This document shows, piece by piece, positions 1 to 8,490 of a stretch of DNA of 64,000 nt. Under the pieces are notes generated by a model. That model saw only the letters and a list, made by a program, of their open reading frames with translations, was not told where the DNA came from and made no database searches. A program made the translations under genes and the position numbers. How positions within the stretch are numbered: the first letter of the stretch is position 1; the number at the start of each line of letters is the position of its first letter. Origin of the DNA: Prevotella communis (GTDB taxonomy: Bacteria; Bacteroidota; Bacteroidia; Bacteroidales; Bacteroidaceae); assembly GCF_022024175.1 (NCBI RefSeq), contig NZ_CP091794.1, forward strand, positions 2,232,001 to 2,296,000. Reading direction: 5' to 3'.

Positions 1-3000
1 ATGAGATTGTCTTTGGCTCTATGGTCATCGATGATAATGGTAAGGGGCTATCAACGACAGGCTTCGGACACGGTGACGCAGAACAAGTTGGAGACCTAGA
101 CCCCTACCGTCATGGTCATGAAGTATTCGCCTGCATGGAAGACAATCCAGGTACAAACTATCGTGATGCCACCACGTCAAAGGTATACTATCGCTACATC
201 GCCGGCAGTGATGTAGGACGCTGTATGGCTGGCAATTTCAGCAACGCTTTCCCCGGCTCTATGGGTACACCTACAGATATAGGTCCCATCAGTCTTGTTA
301 CATGCAAGACCGTTTCTGGCATTACAGAGGCTGGAGTCAATCAGAATATGCGTATCTACTGGGATGGTGACCTACTTGAAGAAACCTTTAACTATGTCAA
401 TGGCAAGAACACCGCAGGTTGCATAGCAAAATATGGTTCCTGGAGCCCCATCTACACCATGGACGGTTCTATGACCAACAATGACACCAAAGGCACACCA
501 TGTTTCCAAGGTGACATCTTAGGTGACTGGCGCGAAGAAGTTATTATGCGTACAGCCAATAACAATATTCGCATATACTCTACCCCAACAACGACCAAGT
601 GGCGTATCCCTTCACTTTGGTACGACCATCAGTATCGCAACGCCATGGTATGGCAGATGTGCGGATATAACCAGCCACCACGTCCAAGTTATTTCCTTGG
701 CGAACTGGAGGGAATCACCATGGCGCCACCACCATTGACTACGACAGGACGCGTGGAGGTAATGAACAACGGTACCATCGGAAGCAGTCTGAACGGACAG
801 CACGTCATGGTATGCGAAACGACAAATAGCAATGTCACCATTGAGGAGGGTGCCCAACCTGAAATCCTGACATTCAACGTACCTACATGGGTACGAGGTT
901 CGGCAGCTAGCGAGTGTACTACCAAGGACACAAAGATTAACTATGTGACCTATACATGCACTGTAAGCGGAAGCGGTATCAGTGGTAATGGACGTCTGGT
1001 AAAACAGGGTGACGGCATTTTGGAGTTGCCCAAGGTTGACATGTCACATACAGGAGAGACGAACATATGGGCTGGTGTACTGAATTTCGACGGCACAATG
1101 AAGAATTCCCCTCTCTGGCTCAACCGCTTTGCAGAACTCAATAGCGATGGAGGTCAGTTCCGTTCTATCAAGATGGATTATGCTTCTATCCTGCGCCCTG
1201 GTCGCGCAGACAATCGCGGTACAATCACGACCGACAGCTTGCTGTTGGGCTTTGGATCACGCGTCATCTATGATCTCTACGAAGATTTCTCAGCCGACCA
1301 AATCAACACAAAGTATTTTTATATTGAAACAAAGAACTGGCAGAATGGTCCAGACTATCTGACCCCTGTGATTGAAATTGCCTATCATGGTGAAGGTGAC
1401 ATTGAACCAGGCAAATACCTCATCGGCAAAGCAACCGAAATAAAAGGAAGCATCAATAACATCCGCATCGAAGGAGTTCCTTCCAACAAAAAGGCAACCC
1501 TCACCACGGAGAACGAAAGTCTCTATATTATTATAGAAGGTATGCGCAGTGCAACAACCATCAATTGGACTGGTTCAGAAAGCACTGTCTGGGATCTTGA
1601 CAATACAACAAACTTCCTAAAAGGTGAAGAGAAGTCAACCTTCGTTACTGGTGATGACGTATTCTTCGGCGACGATGCCACACAGTTTAATGTAACCATC
1701 AACAGCGAACTGGAAACTGACACGATATTCGTAGAGAATACCAAGGCTTATACCATACAGGGTACAGGTTCCATCACAGGTAACTCCATGCTCAACAAGA
1801 GCGGAAAAGGTTTGTTGACCATCAAAACAGAAAACGCTTACACGGGAGGTAACCGTATATCAGGCGGTGCAGTCATCGTCACATCATTGGCAAACTCTAC
1901 GCAAGCAAAAGGTAATCTTGGTGCAGTAACTACCAGCGCAAGCAAGTTTGTTATCGAAAATGGTGGAGAACTGCGTACTACAGCTGCAGTGACTAATGGT
2001 TCTACCATCAAGTTTGAGAGCGAGACAGGTGGTATCATCAATAACTCAGCCGACTTTATCGTGGACCGTGCCATGACTGGCACAAAACTCACGAAGAAAG
2101 GTACCGGATGGATGAAACTGAATGTTAATAACACCGGACTTAACACACTTGTCATCGCAGCAGGTACTGTACAGTGTATTAATTCCAGCACACCTGCCAA
2201 GACCGTTGAATTCCAAGGCGGTACACTACGTGAGAATACCAGCACCAGCTACACCATCAACGTACCTCAGGGTAAACAGGGATACTGGTACATGGCAAAC
2301 CGCTCAACCTATTCAAACAAAATCACAGGAACTGGCACGCTGACAGCTTATTGTGTAACAGAGAAAGGTACGAACTACTATGCTACCCGCACCCCAGTAC
2401 AGTGCGACTTCTCTAACTTTGAAGGCACATTGGTGGCCACCTCTAGTCTCGATGATCCCAGCGTACTGCGCTTCACACTTAACACAAGTAGTGGTATGCC
2501 AAAAGGTACAATGAACATTGGTTCCAACGTAGAGGTACAGAACAGTGGCAAGACCTTCCGTATCGGTAAGCTGACTGGTAGTGGTGCCCTTGGCGGTGGT
2601 TGCACATTCAGTAATGGCACCAGCGTAGGTGCCAACACATGGCAGGTTGGAAATGACGCCAACTGGGGCTGTTCTGTGAAAGTCACCTCCAATTCAAACC
2701 TTGTTAAGTTGGGAACAGGTAAGATTACCTGGTCAGGAGCCAATACCAATACCGGTGCTACGACCATCAAAGAAGGTGAGTTATGTCTTGCAGCTACAGG
2801 AAAACTGGGTACAGGAAAACTCACTGTAGCGCAAGGTGCAACCTTCTCTGGTGCAAACTCTACCAGCAAGCAACTGGAGAATGCTTCAGTTGAGGTGAAT
2901 GGTACATTACGTCCAGGAAGCTATAGCGGAGCATTCTCAGGCTCCCTCTTCTTCGGAGGAAAGAATGTCACGCTCAACCAGTCGGCAGTATATATCGTAG

Positions 3001-3401
3001 GCACCAACAAATGTGCCACAGCTAGCGCGAATGGCTGTACAGCCCTGCAGAACATTGGTACTCTGACTATCAACGGCACCATTCGTATTGAACCCGTTTC
3101 AAGCAACACATTGGCTGTAGGCGACAGCATCCGCCTGTGGAGCAATGTGACGAAGTTTGTTGGCACGCCCACGATCGAGGGCACCAACGGCATTGAATGG
3201 GACGACAGCCGCATCAGCGAAGGATTACTCTTCGTGAAATCGATTGCTACAGACATCAAGCCTCAATTAGCCGATGTTAAATCTCAGATTGGCAACATCT
3301 ACGATTTACGCGGTCGCTTGGTTCGAAAGTCAGCCACATCAACAGAGGGCTTGAAGCCAGGTATCTACGTAATAGAAGGACGAAAGTTCGTAGTGAAATA
3401 A
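1..3401 (+). CDS. Rhamnogalacturonan lyase (PL11), C-terminal part, with autotransporter-type repeats (5' truncated by window edge)
   Basis: The gene runs off the left edge: the frame is open from base 3, so the ATG at 21 is internal. The first ~240 visible residues look like the end of a PL11 (YesW-type) rhamnogalacturonan lyase beta-propeller, with 'GKGLSTTGFGHGDA', 'GDILGDWREEVIMR' and 'PPRPSYFLGELEG'. PL11 enzymes cleave the rhamnose-galacturonate backbone of rhamnogalacturonan I by beta-elimination. The remaining ~850 residues are Thr/Asn/Gly-rich with repeats such as 'GRLVKQGDGILELP', 'LNKSGKGLLTIKT' and 'LVKLGTGKITWSGANTNTG', the pattern of autotransporter-associated beta-strand (PATR) repeats. 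The protein ends in a 'IYDLRGRLV...GIYVIEGRKFVVK' tail resembling a type IX secretion sorting tail. A terminator follows directly. The family call is firm; the role of the repeat region (scaffold or binding) is inferred. Confidence 0.85.
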   Translation, partial: EIVFGSMVIDDNGKGLSTTGFGHGDAEQVGDLDPYRHGHEVFACMEDNPGTNYRDATTSKVYYRYIAGSDVGRCMAGNFSNAFPGSMGTPTDIGPISLVTCKTVSGITEAGVNQNMRIYWDGDLLEETFNYVNGKNTAGCIAKYGSWSPIYTMDGSMTNNDTKGTPCFQGDILGDWREEVIMRTANNNIRIYSTPTTTKWRIPSLWYDHQYRNAMVWQMCGYNQPPRPSYFLGELEGITMAPPPLTTTGRVEVMNNGTIGSSLNGQHVMVCETTNSNVTIEEGAQPEILTFNVPTWVRGSAASECTTKDTKINYVTYTCTVSGSGISGNGRLVKQGDGILELPKVDMSHTGETNIWAGVLNFDGTMKNSPLWLNRFAELNSDGGQFRSIKMDYASILRPGRADNRGTITTDSLLLGFGSRVIYDLYEDFSADQINTKYFYIETKNWQNGPDYLTPVIEIAYHGEGDIEPGKYLIGKATEIKGSINNIRIEGVPSNKKATLTTENESLYIIIEGMRSATTINWTGSESTVWDLDNTTNFLKGEEKSTFVTGDDVFFGDDATQFNVTINSELETDTIFVENTKAYTIQGTGSITGNSMLNKSGKGLLTIKTENAYTGGNRISGGAVIVTSLANSTQAKGNLGAVTTSASKFVIENGGELRTTAAVTNGSTIKFESETGGIINNSADFIVDRAMTGTKLTKKGTGWMKLNVNNTGLNTLVIAAGTVQCINSSTPAKTVEFQGGTLRENTSTSYTINVPQGKQGYWYMANRSTYSNKITGTGTLTAYCVTEKGTNYYATRTPVQCDFSNFEGTLVATSSLDDPSVLRFTLNTSSGMPKGTMNIGSNVEVQNSGKTFRIGKLTGSGALGGGCTFSNGTSVGANTWQVGNDANWGCSVKVTSNSNLVKLGTGKITWSGANTNTGATTIKEGELCLAATGKLGTGKLTVAQGATFSGANSTSKQLENASVEVNGTLRPGSYSGAFSGSLFFGGKNVTLNQSAVYIVGTNKCATASANGCTALQNIGTLTINGTIRIEPVSSNTLAVGDSIRLWSNVTKFVGTPTIEGTNGIEWDDSRISEGLLFVKSIATDIKPQLADVKSQIGNIYDLRGRLVRKSATSTEGLKPGIYVIEGRKFVVK

Positions 3402-3421
3402 AACTACATATATTAATAGTA

Positions 3422-3459
3422 AAAAAACGAGAGAATTCTTTGTGGTTCTCTCGTTTTTT
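3422..3459 (+). terminator. Intrinsic terminator of the PL11 gene
   Basis: A perfect 14-base stem (3422-3435 with 3446-3459) and a 10-base loop; the right arm ends in a run of T. It starts 20 bases after the stop codon. The loop contains TTTG, which also fits as the -33 box of the next promoter. Confidence 0.85.
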
Positions 3460-3469
3460 CGTATTTTTG
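3439..3469 (+). promoter_or_regulatory. Bacteroidota-type promoter, originally for the pectin methylesterase gene
   Basis: TTTG (3439-3442), 19 bases, then TATTTTTG (3462-3469), an exact match to the TTTG / TAnnTTTG consensus. The -33 box lies in the loop of the preceding terminator. The next gene on this strand would be the CE8 gene, but an insertion sequence now sits between them. Confidence 0.7.
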
Positions 3470-3511
3470 CACGCAGAATAAAACTAAAACAAATAAATCA
3501 TCAATATTTTA

Positions 3512-3519
3512 TCAATTAA
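3512..3519. repeat. Target-site duplication, left copy
   Basis: TCAATTAA, repeated at 5119-5126. Identity continues for five more bases (CTAAA), which on the left belong to the element end and on the right to the original target, so the duplication could be read as 8 to 13 bases. IS4-family elements commonly duplicate targets in this size range. Confidence 0.75.
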
Positions 3520-5118
3520 CTAAAGTTTCGCAAGTGATGGCGCACCTGCATAATTTAACATAAAATAGGAATAAAAATGGCTTCGAAGTTTGCTCAACTC
3601 ACTGAAAATGAGTAACTTTATAGTCGCCAAACAATAAAGTTCAAACTTAGAAGCCGTGAGCAAAGGTACAACAATTATTTCAGATTTGAGAAGCTTTTTC
3701 TCAGAAAATGAGAATAACCGTGCAATTAATGCGATTATGAGAGTGATGGAGTGCATAAACATACGTCCGGAGCAGATAGGGACAGAGAAGAAAGAGAACT
3801 GCAAGTTCACGAACGTGCAGGTCCTTAATCTTTTGATGCTGTTCCCTTTCTTCGTCGTCAGGAATGCATACCGGTACTCTGGCTCTTCATTAAGCCGCTT
3901 GTTCTGTTGTGAGAAGGACATGTTCTATCGTTTTATGAATGATGGTGATATCAAGTGGCGCAAACTGCTGTATGCGATGAACCTCCAGCTGCTGCGTAAG
4001 ATCAGCCGTAGCACCGAGGCTGAGCATGACAAGCCTGTCTGCCTGATTATCGATGACACAGACGCTCCAAAGAGTGGTCGCAAGAGTGAACTTATCGGCA
4101 AGGTTTTCTCTCATATCCAACATAAGAGCATCCTCGGCTACAAATGTCTGACGCTGCTTCTGTGCGATGGCATGAGCCAATTGTTTCTCGATTTCTCGCT
4201 TCATGGTGAAGAAGGCTGTAATCCTGACAAGAAGCAAGGGTTGACGGACAAGCAACGCAGTGAGCGTTTCTCTGCCGACTATACGGGGCAATGTGTTGAG
4301 GAGCGCATAAAAGAATACACCATGAAGAAGACTGACAAGGCAATCGAGATGGTGAAGTACGCTATCAAGCGTGGAATACGTTTCGACTATCTGCTGGTTG
4401 ACAGTTGGTTTACCAGTGCAGACTTCGTTCGCCTGATTACCAGCCGCCACATCAAGTGTCATTTGATTGGTATGATAAAGATTGGAAAAACCAAATACCA
4501 CACCCAGTGGGGTGATTTGACTGCTAAGCAGATTATCAAGAAGCTCCAGAAGCAGGGCCTCACCAAACATAACAGGACACTCAGATGTACCTACTGCACC
4601 ATCGATGTGAAGTTTGCAGGTACCACCGTGCGTTTGTTCTTCTCGAAACGAGGCAGGAATGGGCTTTGGAATGGATTGCTCACTACGGACCTCTCGCTTA
4701 GTTTTCTCAAAGCATACAGGACGTACGCTATCCGCTGGACTACCGAGGTGGCTTATCACGACCAGAAGCAACTGCTCGACTTCGGCAGATGTCAGAGCGT
4801 ACACTTCTCTGCACAGATTGCCAGCTTTACGCTGATCATGATGCAGTACAACATACTTTGCACGGTGAAGCGGTTTGAAGCCTACGAAACCGTCGGGGCG
4901 CTCTTCCGTGATACCACTGGCAACACTCTCGAGCTGTCCGCTTCGGACAGGATATGGGAACTTATATTGGACACCATCCTGGAAATCGCAGAGATGATCT
5001 CTGCCGATGCCAGTGAACTGCTTTCTGCGGTTATTGATGCCAATCCTAAGTTCCATAAGCTATATCAAATGTATAAATTAGTCGCTTGATGAATGAATAT
5101 TCACTTGCGAAAGTTCAG
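3520..5118 (+). mobile_element. IS4-family insertion sequence, complete (about 1.6 kb)
   Basis: The ends are 18-base inverted repeats: 3520-3537 (CTAAAGTTTCGCAAGTGA) and 5101-5118 (TCACTTGCGAAAGTTCAG), matching at 16 of 18 positions when one is reversed and complemented. Flanking direct repeats TCAATTAA mark the insertion. It carries one intact transposase gene in the same direction as the surrounding pectin locus. Removing 3512-5118 restores a continuous short leader from the promoter at 3439-3469 to the CE8 start, so the insertion split the leader of that gene. Intact ends, duplications and reading frame suggest a recent insertion. Confidence 0.9.
3656..5089 (+). CDS. IS4-family DDE transposase
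   Basis: 477 residues from a GTG start; no upstream ATG gives a longer frame. It catalyses cut-and-paste movement of the element. DDE residues are visible: 'IIDDTDAPKSG' (first Asp within 133-136), 'LLVDSWFTS' (D249), and the IS4 signature Y-(2)-R-(3)-E-(6)-K as Y357, R360, E364, K371 in 'YAIRWTTEVAYHDQK'. The frame is uninterrupted, so the enzyme may be active. It ends 11 bases before the right inverted repeat, and its transcription runs towards the CE8 gene 49 bases downstream; read-through could substitute for that gene's displaced promoter. The long open frame on the opposite strand is a shadow. Confidence 0.93.
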   Translation: MSKGTTIISDLRSFFSENENNRAINAIMRVMECINIRPEQIGTEKKENCKFTNVQVLNLLMLFPFFVVRNAYRYSGSSLSRLFCCEKDMFYRFMNDGDIKWRKLLYAMNLQLLRKISRSTEAEHDKPVCLIIDDTDAPKSGRKSELIGKVFSHIQHKSILGYKCLTLLLCDGMSQLFLDFSLHGEEGCNPDKKQGLTDKQRSERFSADYTGQCVEERIKEYTMKKTDKAIEMVKYAIKRGIRFDYLLVDSWFTSADFVRLITSRHIKCHLIGMIKIGKTKYHTQWGDLTAKQIIKKLQKQGLTKHNRTLRCTYCTIDVKFAGTTVRLFFSKRGRNGLWNGLLTTDLSLSFLKAYRTYAIRWTTEVAYHDQKQLLDFGRCQSVHFSAQIASFTLIMMQYNILCTVKRFEAYETVGALFRDTTGNTLELSASDRIWELILDTILEIAEMISADASELLSAVIDANPKFHKLYQMYKLVA

Positions 5119-5126
5119 TCAATTAA
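5119..5126. repeat. Target-site duplication, right copy
   Basis: TCAATTAA, identical to 3512-3519, directly after the right inverted repeat and 12 bases before the ATG of the CE8 gene. Confidence 0.75.
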
Positions 5127-5138
5127 CTAAAAAACAAC

Positions 5139-8100
5139 ATGAACAAACTATTACGTTATTCTCTGATGAGTTTACTTCTCATCATCTGTGGAGTGGCCCA
5201 TGCAGAGTTTCCCCTAACAGCAACCTGGGATTTCACGAATTCCAACGTAGTGGCTGCCGCTGTAGCACTATCAGGTAGTACTGAGACTGGACAAATCAAG
5301 GCTATTGAAGACAATGGCCTGCTACTCACGATTGAAGCCAACGGACAGACCATCCGCAACAACGGCAACTCTATTCAGACAGGTAGTCCCGTTGTATTCA
5401 AGGTGCCAGTGCAAGGTACTAAAGATATTGTAACCGTAGTAGGATACCCAGGCTATTTTGCCTACGCCATCGCTGGTATTGACGCTACCGATGCCACTAC
5501 AACCATCAACGCAACCATTAGCGACGTGAAAAAAGGCTACGTAGAGATTGTGAACAAAGGACAATACCTGATTTCCATAAGTGTCACACAAAATGAAGAC
5601 AAGAAAGAAAAGGTAACACTAGACAATGAGGCAGCCTCGGCACACTTCGCATTTAACAATGGTACAGAGGGACAAACAGCAACATACTCGAATGCAGATT
5701 ATTTTCTTTCTAGCAAAATTACCCATGGAGATGGTCTTGTATTGGAAGGCAAAGACAATAAGAATCTGAACCAGACGTGGTTCAATCCTGTAGCAAAAGA
5801 TAGCAAAGCTAATGATGGAAATGCCATCAACTTCATTACCACGCCGAAACCCGGACTAATGTTTACAGCCAAGAAAGTATCATTTAAGACGACACGCTAT
5901 GGAACTAACGGAGGTAAGCTCGACATCGCCTGGAAAAATTCTGACGGCACTTTGGTATCGTTGGCAACAGACAAACAGCCTGCGCGAGACAACGAGACTC
6001 CTAATGTGAGTGAGTTTAGTTTTGACATCACTGGAGCAAAGGCAGGTGATGGTGCTTGCGGACTACAGATAAATCTTTACAGTCTTGATAATGGCAAACA
6101 TGTAGGTTTCTCTGAAATCATTATTGAAGGAACACTCTCTGGCACAGAGAAAGACGTACCAATTTTGACTTCATTCAAGATTAACGACAAAGAATATGCC
6201 GTAGAAGACGTATTTGGCGAGCAGTATGAAGCAACATTAAAACTCTCTAAGAAAGAGGCTATGGTAAGTGCTGAGAACAAGTTGACTGATGTTACAGCAG
6301 CAAATGGCGAGGTGGGTACTATCACTTACGAAGGCACAGAGACAACCTGCAAAGTAACCATTCCTATGACTGCAGGAGAGACACAGATGAACTATGTGCT
6401 CAATATCATCCAAAAGCCCGACTATACCTTGAGCTATATTGATGTAGACGGTAACACCATTTTAAAGACACAGACGGTCGAAGAAGATGGCACCATCGGA
6501 GAATTTGCCTATAGCATTGCCGATGTAGAAGCAACAAAAAATGGTTACAAAGCTCGTGGTTGGTTCAAGCAGAACTATCTAGGTGCGAAGTTCACCACTG
6601 ACGATGTTATTACAGCCGATACTAAGCTATACGCTATTCAGACTGAGATGGAAGTCGCTAGTCTCAGTCGTAAGTACGTGTATGACCTGACTGACCCGAA
6701 TTTCTTTGACGAAGACCACGAAGGCTTCAATAGCATTGGTCAGGGAAAATGGCACGACAAACAACACGGATGGGAATTCAAACCTGGCGACAAGATTGAA
6801 TTACTTGTAGGTCCGAAGGCTACCATTAATTTCTCTCTTTGCCAATATTCACCTGCCAGCGCTACAATCGAAGCCAGCAACGGCGTAAGTATCAACACAA
6901 AGGTTGATAATGATGGCGGTGCCGGTTCAATCGACTATGAAGGCGAAAGTGGAACACTGACACTGACACTCAATGGTGGAGCTTATATTCACGACATCAC
7001 CGTATTTAACACAAGCGAGCCCAACTTCACAAAACAGGGTGAATGGATTATCGTAAAGCAAGGTGATGCAAGCAGCCTGCTTGATGCTATCGAGATGGCA
7101 AAAGGTATTGAGAACGTTAAGATCTTCTTGCCAGACGGAACTTATGACTTAGGCGAAACTATGAAGACCATCATCAGTGGAAAGAACATCTCACTCATCG
7201 GACAAAGCGCAGAGAAGACCATTATCGTCAACCATCCTCCTGTAGCCATGGAAGGTCTTGACAAGGCAGATCTGCTGAAGAACACCGGTGAAGGTCTCTA
7301 TATGCAGGATTTATCACTGAAGAACGATCTGAGCTATGGTGGTAACGACGGACGTGCCGCCTCTCTACATGACACTGGCACCAAGACTATCTGTAAGAAC
7401 GTCATCCTGCTCTCACATCAGGATACCTACTACTCTAATAAAGTTGGTGGATTGTATTACTGGGAAGGTGGAGAACTACACGGAACAGTTGACTATCTCT
7501 GCGGTAATGGTAAGGTCTACTTCAACAAAGTAAAACTGGTCAATGAAGTGCGCAATAGTGCAACTATCACGGCTAATTCAGAACTCTACGTATTCAACAA
7601 TTGTATAGTTGAGAATAATGCTGGCACCTACAACTTCGGACGTGCTTGGAGCGACAATCCTGTATGTATTTATCTGAACACTACCCTACTCGACGGTGGT
7701 GCTAAACTTGCCGCCACACGTTGGAACCTCAGTGGTCTGAACTGTGACTACAGCATTGCCGGTGAATATGGAACCATGAACGCTAATGGTCAGGATATTA
7801 CTCCGGCCAAGAACGAGGTGACCTTCACAAAACAGAACACCAAACTGAACACCATTCTGGATGCAAGCGCACTGCAGACATACTCTATCGAGAATGTATT
7901 AGGAGACTGGGCTGCCAATGCACAGAGAGATGCACGTCAGTTGGATGCTCCAGCACATGCCAAGTATGAGGACAATACAGTGACATTCGATATGACAGAC
8001 AATGGTATGATAGCTTGCGCCTTGTTCAAGAATGGCGAATTTGTTGCCATCTCTGCCAACGGTGTATTCAACGACATCACCATTGACCCATCAAAAGACG

Positions 8101-8297
8101 CGCTCACTATCCGCACTGCCAACATGCGTGGTGGATTTGGCCCAGAGGGTCCTGTTGCAGGCACCTTGTCAAGCGTTAATAATGTACAGACAGCAACCAA
8201 CACATATAATGTAATCTACAATATGCAAGGTATGCGTGTACAGAAGCCTGAAAAGGGATTGTATATCATCAATGGCAAAAAGATTATGATAAAATAG
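5139..8297 (+). CDS. Multidomain secreted pectin methylesterase (CE8)
   Basis: 1052 residues. A signal peptide ('LLRYSLMSLLLIICGVAHA') is followed by ~600 residues of beta-rich modules, including a stretch near 430-505 like Listeria-Bacteroides (InlB-type) repeats ('LSYIDVDGNTIL...GYKARGWF'). The CE8 right-handed beta-helix starts near residue 640 ('IVKQGDASSLLDAIEMA'). Catalytic signatures are 'HQDTYY' (D762, acid/base), 'GTVDYLCG' (D785, nucleophile) and 'GRAWSD' for the binding Arg. CE8 enzymes remove methyl esters from homogalacturonan, which makes it a better substrate for the PL1 lyases encoded downstream. The protein ends in 'YNMQGMRV...GLYIINGKKIMIK', the tail shared with other enzymes here. 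An IS element lies just upstream, so expression may be altered. Confidence 0.88.
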   Translation: MNKLLRYSLMSLLLIICGVAHAEFPLTATWDFTNSNVVAAAVALSGSTETGQIKAIEDNGLLLTIEANGQTIRNNGNSIQTGSPVVFKVPVQGTKDIVTVVGYPGYFAYAIAGIDATDATTTINATISDVKKGYVEIVNKGQYLISISVTQNEDKKEKVTLDNEAASAHFAFNNGTEGQTATYSNADYFLSSKITHGDGLVLEGKDNKNLNQTWFNPVAKDSKANDGNAINFITTPKPGLMFTAKKVSFKTTRYGTNGGKLDIAWKNSDGTLVSLATDKQPARDNETPNVSEFSFDITGAKAGDGACGLQINLYSLDNGKHVGFSEIIIEGTLSGTEKDVPILTSFKINDKEYAVEDVFGEQYEATLKLSKKEAMVSAENKLTDVTAANGEVGTITYEGTETTCKVTIPMTAGETQMNYVLNIIQKPDYTLSYIDVDGNTILKTQTVEEDGTIGEFAYSIADVEATKNGYKARGWFKQNYLGAKFTTDDVITADTKLYAIQTEMEVASLSRKYVYDLTDPNFFDEDHEGFNSIGQGKWHDKQHGWEFKPGDKIELLVGPKATINFSLCQYSPASATIEASNGVSINTKVDNDGGAGSIDYEGESGTLTLTLNGGAYIHDITVFNTSEPNFTKQGEWIIVKQGDASSLLDAIEMAKGIENVKIFLPDGTYDLGETMKTIISGKNISLIGQSAEKTIIVNHPPVAMEGLDKADLLKNTGEGLYMQDLSLKNDLSYGGNDGRAASLHDTGTKTICKNVILLSHQDTYYSNKVGGLYYWEGGELHGTVDYLCGNGKVYFNKVKLVNEVRNSATITANSELYVFNNCIVENNAGTYNFGRAWSDNPVCIYLNTTLLDGGAKLAATRWNLSGLNCDYSIAGEYGTMNANGQDITPAKNEVTFTKQNTKLNTILDASALQTYSIENVLGDWAANAQRDARQLDAPAHAKYEDNTVTFDMTDNGMIACALFKNGEFVAISANGVFNDITIDPSKDALTIRTANMRGGFGPEGPVAGTLSSVNNVQTATNTYNVIYNMQGMRVQKPEKGLYIINGKKIMIK

Positions 8298-8321
8298 TCC
8301 TTTTTATTGTATCAATTATAC

Positions 8322-8359
8322 ATCGGAGGCACTTTTTTCAAGGGTCTCCGATTTTTTTT
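8322..8359 (+). terminator. Intrinsic terminator after the CE8 gene
   Basis: A 7-base stem (ATCGGAG at 8322-8328 with CTCCGAT at 8346-8352) and a T tract to 8359, 24 bases after the stop codon. It separates the CE8 unit from the susCD unit. Confidence 0.75.
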
Positions 8360-8367
8360 ATAAATAA

Positions 8368-8400
8368 TTTGCTTATTATTAAAAAATTTGTTTATCTTTG
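8368..8400 (+). promoter_or_regulatory. Promoter of the susC operon
   Basis: TTTG (8368-8371), 21 bases, TATCTTTG (8393-8400), fitting the Bacteroidota consensus. It leaves a leader of about 85 bases before the susC ATG at 8491. Confidence 0.75.
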
Positions 8401-8490
8401 CACCGATTAAGGTATCAGGAAACCTAGATCCAACTAAAACGAACAAAAAAGTACTATTAACATTAACAATTTAACAAACAAAAGCAAAGT

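Noticed and set aside
3890..5056. 388-codon open frame on the - strand inside the transposase gene
   Set aside because: No recognisable domain, and it lies wholly antisense to a transposase with complete catalytic motifs; it is a composition shadow.
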